Assembly (NCBI GenBank): GCA_905214855.1 | Contig: CAJMNU010000033.1 | Coordinates: 1-14,479, forward strand | Source: an uncultured bacterium | Lineage (GTDB): Bacteria > Bacillota > Clostridia > Lachnospirales > Lachnospiraceae | DNA length: 14,479 bases | Direction: 5' to 3' | Shown here: positions 7,217-13,811 of the stretch, one piece after another | Layout: every line of letters starts with the position of its first letter | How positions within the stretch are numbered: the stretch's first letter is position 1 | Translations under genes and position numbers: made by a program | Notes under the pieces: generated by a model | Databases searched by the model: none | What the model was told of the DNA's origin: nothing | Seen by the model: the letters and a program-made list of their open reading frames with translations, nothing else

Positions 7217-7771
7217 ATGCAGAAGTTTGAGGTAAAAGAGTACCCCTGGGGAGGGGAATATAGACCTGAGACAACCGCATGGCTGGATTTCAAAGAGGGC
7301 AAAGGATTTGAAGTTCGGATGAGATGCGAAGAGCAGGAGATACGTGCACAGTATACTCAGAACGATGATCCGGTATATGAGGATAGCTGTATGGAATGTT
7401 TTTTGCAGCTGTATCCAAATGAATCGGACGCTTACTTGAATTTTGAGGTAAATGCCAATGGTGCAATGCACTGTCAGGTGGGGACAGGAAAGTATGACAG
7501 AGAGTGTCTTGCCCAAAAAGGGATTTCTCTACCTGTTGTGACAACTCAAAAAGGGGAAGGTTTTTGGGAAGTTTCCTATTTTATTCCATTGGAATTAATA
7601 AAATCTGTGTACGGAAAAGCAGATCTATCGCGGGGAACGATAATCAGAGGGAATTTCTATAAATGCGGTGATGAGACGAGATATCCGCATTTTGGCTGTT
7701 GGGCACGCATAGAAAATGAAACGCCTAATTTTCATCTGCCAAAGTATTTTGGTGAGATTACTCTGACATAA
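7217..7771 (+). CDS. CBM9-like carbohydrate-binding protein, cytoplasmic
   Basis: This is a 184-residue protein resembling the carbohydrate-binding family 9-like domain (CBM9_2 type) that forms the whole protein here. Recognisable segments are NDDPVYEDSCMECFLQLYP (49-67), YLNFEVNANGAMH (73-85) and the closing PHFGCWARI and NFHLPKYFGEI, as in the beta-sandwich family. It has no signal peptide, no membrane anchor and no attached catalytic domain. The start ATG 7217 follows GAGAGG at 7201-7206, 16 bases after the kinase stop, so it belongs to the same operon. It probably binds a sugar intermediate of the pathway, but no biochemical role can be read from the sequence. A terminator follows at 7904. 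Confidence 0.8.
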   Translation: MQKFEVKEYPWGGEYRPETTAWLDFKEGKGFEVRMRCEEQEIRAQYTQNDDPVYEDSCMECFLQLYPNESDAYLNFEVNANGAMHCQVGTGKYDRECLAQKGISLPVVTTQKGEGFWEVSYFIPLELIKSVYGKADLSRGTIIRGNFYKCGDETRYPHFGCWARIENETPNFHLPKYFGEITLT

Positions 7772-7903
7772 TGATATTAGTATGATGACAGAAGGAAGAA
7801 GTGATCATAAACATAAAGTGTGAAGTCGTTAGTGTCAGAAGGAAAAGTAACCACAGACGAAAGGCAGCGATAACAAACAGGGAAGAGCTGGATATAAGAT
7901 AAG

Positions 7904-7969
7904 AAAAAGCTGCTGCAAAGAGAAAATCTATAACCACAGGGATAGATCGCCTTTTGCAGCAGCTTTTTT
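7904..7969. terminator. Bidirectional intrinsic terminator
   Basis: AAAAAGCTGCTGCAAA (7904-7919) is fully complementary to 7953-7968, giving a 16-bp stem with a 33-nt loop that holds a small inner stem (TCTAT 7927-7931 with ATAGA 7942-7946). The A run on the left arm and the T run on the right (7964-7969) give a U tract on both strands. It can therefore end the CBM9 operon on the plus strand and the maturase gene on the minus strand, whose stop codon is at 7999. The stretch 7772-7903 in front of it shows no gene. Confidence 0.9.
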
Positions 7970-7998
7970 CTTACTTAACATAGAGAAGTCTCTTTAGT

Positions 7999-9120
7999 TC
8001 ATCCCTTTGATGGATCGATGATATGTGCCACATGCTGAAGGCGTGGCAGACAGTGGTCAAAAAATATGCGGAACGCTTCGCAGAAATAATTTGGAAGATC
8101 TGCACGGTTAGACATCGTACGATGACGATAACAGCCACCCCGACAGATTGGAAAATAACGGCAATTTTTACAGTCTTCATGGACAGCTAGGGAGCGTTCC
8201 TGAAAACCGATTTCTTTGCGGCGTTTTTGGATTTCGTCAAAATCAACATGGTTGAGATTACCTAATTTGTATTCATCTAAAACCCAAAAATCGCAGGGAT
8301 ATACTTCGCCATCTGCTTCTACTACGTTCTGGATGCTGCAAAAACCATTCATATCACAGGATTCTGCGAATCCTTTTAAAAGAATAGAGACATAGTTCTC
8401 AAATTGACGGATATAGACGGTATGACCATGAATAAAATCATCATACCATAAATCAAAAAGTTCCCAGAGGAACTCCCCATATTGTTTTGGGGTTAGAGAA
8501 TATGAAAAAGATCCGGCAGGGCTGTCAATGGGATCTAAACAGGGAATATATTGTTGATATAAAAATCCCATTTTGCGGTAGTAGGCATAGATTTTACGGA
8601 TAGAAGACGCAGTCCGACTGTTTACTACAGTTAGGATATTAAAATCAACATGATGTTTCTCAAAAAGAGAAATTGTTTTCATAATAGGAAGAAAAGTTCC
8701 ATTTCCCTGTGCATCTTTGCGGAACAGATCATGTGTGTGGATCGTGCCATCAACGGAAATGCCAACTAAAAAATGATGTTTGGCAAAAAAACGTGCCCAT
8801 TCTTCATCCAGCTTGTAACCATTGGTCTGGATAGCATTGGAAATAGTCAGATTCTTATGATTATATTCTTTTTGGTAGGCAATGACTTTTTTATAAAAAT
8901 CCAGACCGATCAGGGTAGGCTCTCCTCCCTGAAAGGCGATCGTGCAGGATCCTTCTGCATGATCGAGCGCTTTTTGGATGACATGCCGCAGTGTATCATC
9001 TGACATAAAACCATAAGAGCTTTGTTCTCTTTTTTCAGTAATATCGTGATAAAAACAGTATTCACAGCGCATGTTGCACATTCCTGAAGAGGGCTTGATA
9101 AGTAAATGTACTGGTGGCAT
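7999..9120 (-). CDS. Anaerobic sulfatase-maturating enzyme (radical SAM/SPASM)
   Basis: This is a 373-residue cytoplasmic radical S-adenosylmethionine enzyme that oxidises the active-site Cys or Ser of type I sulfatases to formylglycine without oxygen. The radical-SAM cluster motif is CNMRCEYC (Cys15, 19, 22). The SPASM region has Cys255, 261, 276, 317, 320, 326, 330 and 347, nearly the numbering of the characterised C. perfringens enzyme, and Asp277 follows Cys276 in VYPCDF as in that enzyme's catalytic base. MPPVHLLIKPSSG at the N-terminus and FAFQGGEPTL-like IAFQGGEPTL (61-70) also match. The start ATG (complement of 9118-9120) has AAGGAG four bases upstream. It is divergent from two sulfatase genes, both with Cys-type motifs, which are its obvious substrates. 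Confidence 0.96.
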   Translation of the reverse strand: MPPVHLLIKPSSGMCNMRCEYCFYHDITEKREQSSYGFMSDDTLRHVIQKALDHAEGSCTIAFQGGEPTLIGLDFYKKVIAYQKEYNHKNLTISNAIQTNGYKLDEEWARFFAKHHFLVGISVDGTIHTHDLFRKDAQGNGTFLPIMKTISLFEKHHVDFNILTVVNSRTASSIRKIYAYYRKMGFLYQQYIPCLDPIDSPAGSFSYSLTPKQYGEFLWELFDLWYDDFIHGHTVYIRQFENYVSILLKGFAESCDMNGFCSIQNVVEADGEVYPCDFWVLDEYKLGNLNHVDFDEIQKRRKEIGFQERSLAVHEDCKNCRYFPICRGGCYRHRTMSNRADLPNYFCEAFRIFFDHCLPRLQHVAHIIDPSKG

Positions 9121-9132
9121 AAAAACTCCTTT

Positions 9133-9147
9133 CGATATCCATGATAT
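9133..9147 (-). other. Small hairpin just upstream of the maturase Shine-Dalgarno site
   Basis: On the minus strand GATATC-ATG-GATATC can form a 6-bp stem with a 3-nt loop, ending 2 bases before the AAGGAG ribosome binding site of the maturase. It might influence translation or be a protein site; the stem is short and A/T-rich, so function is uncertain. Confidence 0.3.
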
Positions 9148-9207
9148 CTCTTACTTTTATCAGATTGTAAAGTCAATATCCTTTGTGATAGTATAGATAG
9201 GAGATAA

Positions 9208-9237
9208 GTGACTTATTGTTCATAGTATCATCATAAT
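9208..9237 (+). promoter_or_regulatory. Candidate promoter of the sulfatase-GH88-sulfatase operon
   Basis: GTGACT (9208-9213), an 18-bp spacer and CATAAT (9232-9237) are the best promoter-like pair between the maturase and the first sulfatase. Both boxes are one base off consensus or worse, and the resulting leader of about 105 nt is A-rich. No convincing minus-strand promoter for the maturase was found in this 228-bp region. Confidence 0.35.
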
Positions 9238-9261
9238 AGAAAACAAAAAGAAATACAAGGA

Positions 9262-9277
9262 ATTGATAATATTCAAT
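9262..9277. promoter_or_regulatory. Short inverted repeat in the sulfatase leader
   Basis: ATTGA-TAATAT-TCAAT is an inverted repeat 72 bases upstream of the first sulfatase and downstream of its candidate promoter. It could be an operator. Its core AATATTC also occurs at 5044 next to the nucleotidyltransferase promoter, but this heptamer is common in such A/T-rich DNA. Confidence 0.25.
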
Positions 9278-9348
9278 GCCACAGAAAAGGGAATTTTGAA
9301 AAAAGAAAAATAAAATCAGAAAAAGAGATTTTTGGAAAGGAAAAAATC

Positions 9349-10761
9349 ATGAAAAATCTGCTTTTTGTGTTTGCAGATCAGTGGAGAAGAGACGCAATGG
9401 GATTTGCGAAGGCAGATCCAGTGAAAACGCCAAATATGGATGAGTTTGCGAAAAAATCTGTATACTGTACAGACGCAGTGAGTACATGTCCGCTCTGTTC
9501 TCCTCACCGAGCAAGCCTTTTAACAGGAAAACACCCACTTTCAACAGGTTTTTTTACAAATTGTAAACCAGGGCTTTCTATGCGTTTACAGGATTCAGAA
9601 ATCTGCATAGGAGATGTATTAAAGGCAGAGGGGTATCAAACAGGTTATATAGGAAAATGGCATTTAGATGAGCCAGAGGTAAACCATGAACAAAATCCTG
9701 CATCTGGGGCAAGGAACTGGGATGCATACACTCCTCCGGGAGTGAGACGGCATGGATTTGATTTTTGGTACTCTTATGGGGCATGGGATGAACATTTGCA
9801 TCCACATTACTGGGAAGATTCACCAAAGATGCACAAGGTATCCCAGTGGTCACCAGAGCATGAGACAGATGTGGCATTATCATGGCTTGAAAAGAGGGAA
9901 AATGATAAACCATTTGCACTGTTTCTTTCATGGAATCCACCGCACAGCCCATATGATCAAGTACCACAGAAATATTTGGATCTTTATCCAAAGGGAAGTA
10001 TTGAGCTGAAAGAAAATGTGGATCTCACAAATGTACATTACCACACTTTTGAGGAGGCAGGATACGACAGGGAGAAGATGGAAGAGATCACCAGACAGTA
10101 TTATGCTGCTGTTTCTGGCTTAGATGAGCAGTTTGGTCGTCTTCAGGATGGATTAAGAAAATTTGGTTTAGACAAAGATACCATTGTGGTGTTGTCAGCA
10201 GATCATGGAGATATGATGGGATCACATGGATTGATGGCAAAACATGTCTGGTATGAAGAGTCAATCGGAATTCCTTTGGTAGTTGGCGGAGGAGGAATCC
10301 GAAGCGGTATTTGTAACACTGTGATAGGAAGTCCGGATTTTATGCCAACAGTTCTTGGACTGCTGGATTTACCAATACCAGAAAGTGTAGAGGGAATGGA
10401 TTGTTCTGCTGATATTTTGACAGGAGTAGAACATACAGAGAAGATGTGTTATCTGTGTGCCTGTCCTGGAAGAGCAGAATTTCTGGAGGAGTTCAAAAAA
10501 GCAGGTAAAGATCCGATGGAGTTTGGATGGAGAGGAGTCCGAACCAAAGAGTATACATATGTAGTGGAAGTGGGATATCGGACAGAGCCAGAATTACATA
10601 GATATTTGTATGATTTAAGAAAAGATAAGATGCAAATGTTTCCTTATGTATTACATGATGCAAAAGAACATCCAATAGCATTGAAGCTGGAAACTGCTTT
10701 AGTGAATTGGATGAAAGAGCAAAAGGATGGATTTTGGAAACATTTGACTGAAATTTCATAA
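9349..10761 (+). CDS. Type I sulfatase, Cys-type formylglycine (S1 family), copy 1
   Basis: This is a 470-residue arylsulfatase-superfamily hydrolase that removes sulfate esters. The modified residue is Cys50 in LCSPHRASLLTGK, matching the CxPxR...TG signature. Asp10 (FADQWRRD) and Asp285-His286 (SADHGD) are metal ligands, and GKWHLDEP plus Lys298 complete the sulfate pocket. TPNMDEFA is the usual family stretch. No signal peptide is present: the protein begins directly with the first beta strand (MKNLLFVFADQ), so it works in the cytoplasm, where the divergent maturase can activate it. GGAAAGGA (9334-9341) precedes ATG 9349. It is first in an operon with GH88 (29-base gap) and a second sulfatase. 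The likely substrate is a sulfated GAG disaccharide or monosaccharide; which O-sulfate is removed cannot be read from the sequence. Confidence 0.94.
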   Translation: MKNLLFVFADQWRRDAMGFAKADPVKTPNMDEFAKKSVYCTDAVSTCPLCSPHRASLLTGKHPLSTGFFTNCKPGLSMRLQDSEICIGDVLKAEGYQTGYIGKWHLDEPEVNHEQNPASGARNWDAYTPPGVRRHGFDFWYSYGAWDEHLHPHYWEDSPKMHKVSQWSPEHETDVALSWLEKRENDKPFALFLSWNPPHSPYDQVPQKYLDLYPKGSIELKENVDLTNVHYHTFEEAGYDREKMEEITRQYYAAVSGLDEQFGRLQDGLRKFGLDKDTIVVLSADHGDMMGSHGLMAKHVWYEESIGIPLVVGGGGIRSGICNTVIGSPDFMPTVLGLLDLPIPESVEGMDCSADILTGVEHTEKMCYLCACPGRAEFLEEFKKAGKDPMEFGWRGVRTKEYTYVVEVGYRTEPELHRYLYDLRKDKMQMFPYVLHDAKEHPIALKLETALVNWMKEQKDGFWKHLTEIS

Positions 10762-10790
10762 AAGATAAACACAAGAAAAGGAGAAGGGGT

Positions 10791-11969
10791 ATGGCACAGA
10801 CATTTGAAAACCTGAAAAATTATCCGGGTATGACGGATGAGATCCGAGTAAAGGCATTGGATGAGGCGGTGAAGATCGCAAAGGCAAATCTTCCAAAGTA
10901 CACAGACAAATTTGAATCTTCCAATACATTTAATGGAATCTATGAAGCTGAGGACAATCTGGAATGGACAACCGGATTCTGGACTGGGGTATTATGGTTA
11001 TCTTACGAGTATACACAGGATGAAGCATTCAAAAAATCTGCATTGGTTCAGGTTGATAATTTCTTAGAAAGAATTGAAAAAAAGATTGAAGTGAACCATC
11101 ATGATATGGGATTTTTGTTTAGCTTATCCTGTGTAGCAGCATATAAATTGACTGGAAGTGAGACAGGAAAGAAAGCAGCGATCATGGCAGCAGATCATTT
11201 GGCTTCCCGCTATCGTGAGACTGGTAAATTCCTTCAGGCATGGGGAAATGTGGGACAGGCATCAGAGTATCGTCTGATCATTGACTGTCTGTTAAATCTG
11301 CCAATTTTATATTGGGCGACAGAAGTGACAGGAGATCCATCTTACGCAGAGAAGGCAGAGAATCATATTAAAACAGCGATGAAATGTGTTTTGAGACCAG
11401 ATAATTCTACATACCATACACATTTTATTGATATGGAAACAGGAGAACCAACTTATGGTGTGACACATCAGGGAAATCGCAATGGTTCTGCATGGGCAAG
11501 AGGACAGGCATGGGGAGTCTATGGTATTGCATTGAGCTATCGTTATTTGAAAAATCCAGAGTATATTGATCTTTTCTGCCGTGTAACAGACTATTTTATT
11601 GAACATTTACCATCTGATCTGATTCCATATTGGGATTTTGATTTTGATGATGGAAGTACAGAGCCAAGAGATTCTTCTGCATCTGCGATTGCAGTTTGTG
11701 GTATTTTGGAGATGGCAAAATATCTTCCAAAGGAAAAAGCAGACAAATATTTGGAAGCAGCAGATAAGATGCTTCGGGCATTGGTAGATCATTGTGCAAA
11801 CACAGATCTGGAAAAATGTAATGGTATTTTACTGCATGGAACATATGCAAGAAGTTCTGCGGAAAACACCTGTAAGAACCGTGGTGTAGATGAATGCAAC
11901 ACATGGGGCGATTATTTCTATATGGAGGCTCTGATCCGTCTGACAAAAGATTGGGAACTGTATTGGTAA
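10791..11969 (+). CDS. GH88 unsaturated glucuronyl hydrolase
   Basis: This is a 392-residue glycoside hydrolase family 88 enzyme, which hydrates the 4,5-unsaturated uronic acid at the non-reducing end of GAG disaccharides made by lyases and so releases the amino sugar. The two catalytic aspartates of the family fit Asp105 (NHHDMGF) and Asp165 (RLIIDCLLNL). The (alpha/alpha)6-barrel aromatic motifs are present, such as EWTTGFWTGVLW (58-69), GSAWARGQAWGVYG (232-245) and the terminal WGDYFYMEAL (372-381). Near the C-terminus Thr360 and Lys362 lie about where streptococcal GH88 enzymes have their sulfate-binding Ser/Lys set, which suggests but does not show a preference for sulfated substrates. 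No signal peptide is seen. AAAGGAG (10777-10783) precedes the ATG. It is flanked by two sulfatases, which argues for a GAG rather than an unsulfated substrate. Confidence 0.95.
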   Translation: MAQTFENLKNYPGMTDEIRVKALDEAVKIAKANLPKYTDKFESSNTFNGIYEAEDNLEWTTGFWTGVLWLSYEYTQDEAFKKSALVQVDNFLERIEKKIEVNHHDMGFLFSLSCVAAYKLTGSETGKKAAIMAADHLASRYRETGKFLQAWGNVGQASEYRLIIDCLLNLPILYWATEVTGDPSYAEKAENHIKTAMKCVLRPDNSTYHTHFIDMETGEPTYGVTHQGNRNGSAWARGQAWGVYGIALSYRYLKNPEYIDLFCRVTDYFIEHLPSDLIPYWDFDFDDGSTEPRDSSASAIAVCGILEMAKYLPKEKADKYLEAADKMLRALVDHCANTDLEKCNGILLHGTYARSSAENTCKNRGVDECNTWGDYFYMEALIRLTKDWELYW

Positions 11970-12042
11970 TAGAAAACTGGATATTAGTTTCATAAAGTTA
12001 TAAAATGAAAAAAACCAGACAGGAAGATAGAAGGAGAACATT

Positions 12043-13572
12043 ATGGGGAAAAAAGTAATATTGATTATGACAGATACACAGAGAACGGATATGGTAGGAT
12101 GTTATGGTCATCCGGATATGAAGACACCAAATTTGGATCGTCTTGCCGAAGAGGGAATCCGATTTGATTCTGCATATACGACACAGCCAGTATGTCAGCC
12201 AGCAAGATCCGCTATTTTTACAGGAAGTTATCCACATTCCTGTGCCGGATGGTCTAATTGTATGGGATTATCAGACAATGTACAGAATATAGGACGCAGA
12301 TTGACAGATAAAGGAATCCATAGTGCTTATATTGGCAAATGGCATCTGGATGGTGGAGATTACTTTGGACTGGGACGTGCAGCAGATGGATGGGATAAAG
12401 AGTACTGGTATGATATGAAGAATTATCTGGAGGAGCTGACAGAGGAAGAACGCTATATCTCCAGACAGACATCCAGTATGGAAGATGAAAAGACAAAGGA
12501 TCGTATTACAGAAGACTTTTGCTATGGACACAGATGTTCCAACAGAGCGATTGATTTTATGGAAAAACATCAGGATGAGGATTATTTCCTAGTTGTATCC
12601 TATGACGAGCCACATGGTCCATTCCTTTGTCCAGAAGAATTCTGGAAACAGTATGAAGGGTATGAATTCCCACACAAGGAAAATATGCTGGATACTCTGG
12701 AAAACAAACCAGAGCATCATAGGATCTGGGCTGGAGAAGGATATATGGCAGCTGCGAAAGAAGATTTTAAGCTGCAGCCAAAATTTTATTTGGGATGTAA
12801 CAGCTATGCAGATTATGAAATTGGTCGTGTGTTAAATGCAGTGGATAGTTTTGCAAAGGATGCTGTCATTATTTACACATCAGATCATGGTGATATGTTG
12901 TATTCTCATTCTTTAACAGGAAAAGGACCTGCAATGTATCAGGAAATTACCAATATTCCTTTGATCATCCGTGGATTTGGTGCTGGAAGAGAAGATAAAA
13001 ATCCAGTATCCCATATCAATCTGGCTCCGACTATTTTTGATATTTTTGGTGTGGAGAAACCAAGGGTATTTGAAGGAAAGAGTATTTATGAGGAGTTGAA
13101 GACAGGAGAACGTCAGAATGAATATGTATTTATGGAATTTGGGCGTTATGAAGTAGATCATGATGGCTTTGGCGGATATCAACCAGTAAGGGCAGTTTTT
13201 GATGGAAGATATAAATTAGTTATCAATCTTATGACTTCTGATGAATTGTATGATTTGCAGGAAGATTCACAAGAGATGAACAATCTGATCAATCATCCTG
13301 ACTATGAAGAGCAGAGAGTACGTCTCCATGAGACGCTTTTAAATAACATGTATGAGACTAGAGATCCATTCCGTGGATATTACTGGGAGGATCGTCCGTG
13401 GCACAGAGTGACAGAGTTTAAAACTTGGGATAGTCGTCTGATGACCAGACAGAGAGAAAATGAAGAATATGAACCAAGACAGTTAGATTATGGTACTGGT
13501 TTGGAAATGGTACATGCGACGAGAAAAAAAGGTCAATCAGAGGCAAAATTTGCAAAAAAACCAAATCAGTAG
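12043..13572 (+). CDS. Type I sulfatase, Cys-type formylglycine (S1 family), copy 2
   Basis: This is a 509-residue sulfatase, clearly different in sequence from the upstream one. Cys51 in VCQPARSAIFTG is the residue converted to formylglycine. Metal ligands fit Asp11 (MTDTQRTD) and Asp281-His282 (TSDHGD); GKWHLDGGDYFG and Lys294 form the rest of the site. TPNLDRLAEEGIRF is the conserved family segment. The C-terminal domain ends with the usual ELYDLQEDSQEMNNL and then a long charged tail. There is no signal peptide, so action in the cytoplasm is expected. AAGGAG (12031-12036) lies 6 bases before ATG 12043; the gap to GH88 is 73 bases with no promoter evident. It probably removes a sulfate at a position different from copy 1 (for example GalNAc 4-O versus 6-O, or uronate 2-O), which is inference. 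Confidence 0.94.
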   Translation: MGKKVILIMTDTQRTDMVGCYGHPDMKTPNLDRLAEEGIRFDSAYTTQPVCQPARSAIFTGSYPHSCAGWSNCMGLSDNVQNIGRRLTDKGIHSAYIGKWHLDGGDYFGLGRAADGWDKEYWYDMKNYLEELTEEERYISRQTSSMEDEKTKDRITEDFCYGHRCSNRAIDFMEKHQDEDYFLVVSYDEPHGPFLCPEEFWKQYEGYEFPHKENMLDTLENKPEHHRIWAGEGYMAAAKEDFKLQPKFYLGCNSYADYEIGRVLNAVDSFAKDAVIIYTSDHGDMLYSHSLTGKGPAMYQEITNIPLIIRGFGAGREDKNPVSHINLAPTIFDIFGVEKPRVFEGKSIYEELKTGERQNEYVFMEFGRYEVDHDGFGGYQPVRAVFDGRYKLVINLMTSDELYDLQEDSQEMNNLINHPDYEEQRVRLHETLLNNMYETRDPFRGYYWEDRPWHRVTEFKTWDSRLMTRQRENEEYEPRQLDYGTGLEMVHATRKKGQSEAKFAKKPNQ

Positions 13573-13585
13573 ATAGAGAGACAGA

Positions 13586-13611
13586 ATAGCTACAGGAGAT
13601 TTTGCAGCTAT
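13586..13611 (+). other. Hairpin in the sulfatase 3' region, possible alternative pairing with terminator loop
   Basis: ATAGCT (13586-13591) pairs with AGCTAT (13606-13611). In addition AGCTACA (13588-13594) is complementary to TGTAGCT (13711-13717) in the loop of the terminator that follows, so two mutually exclusive folds can be drawn. The 7-bp match could be chance. Confidence 0.25.
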
Positions 13612-13696
13612 AACAGGAGAAAATACTGTGACAGGTAAAAGGTATCAAATTATTAGCAGATAAAGAACTTTGAAATATTCTGCAAAGAAAGTGAGA

Positions 13697-13759
13697 AGCG
13701 TCAGATTTTGTGTAGCTTTGTAAAAAGAGGCAGAATCTGATGCTTTTTCTTTGTTTTTT
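13697..13759 (+). terminator. Strong intrinsic terminator after the second sulfatase
   Basis: AGCGTCAGATTTTG (13697-13710) pairs with CAGAATCTGATGCT (13731-13744) over 14 bp with two G-T wobbles, with a 20-nt loop, followed by TTTTTCTTTGTTTTTT. It closes the sulfatase-GH88-sulfatase operon. It ends only about 50 bases before the lyase start codon, leaving little room for a separate promoter. Confidence 0.9.
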
Positions 13760-13811
13760 ACATCATGTGGAGTGTGGATGTGTATCCTGAAAGATGGAGG
13801 AAAGTACAGAT

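Noticed and set aside
7848..7939. Direct repeat TAACCACAG (7848-7856 and 7931-7939) near the bidirectional terminator
   Set aside because: A single 9-base repeat without further similarity; no feature could be built on it.
5044..13680. AATATTC at 5044, 9268 and 13674 in three intergenic regions as a common regulator site
   Set aside because: The heptamer also occurs within coding sequence (around 12952, and as its complement near 1942), flanking bases do not agree well, and the DNA is A/T-rich.
13757..13790. TTTACA at 13757 as the -35 box of a lyase promoter
   Set aside because: No acceptable -10 box at 16-18 bp; the best candidates (GTGTAT, TGTATC) are poor and the box overlaps the terminator T run.
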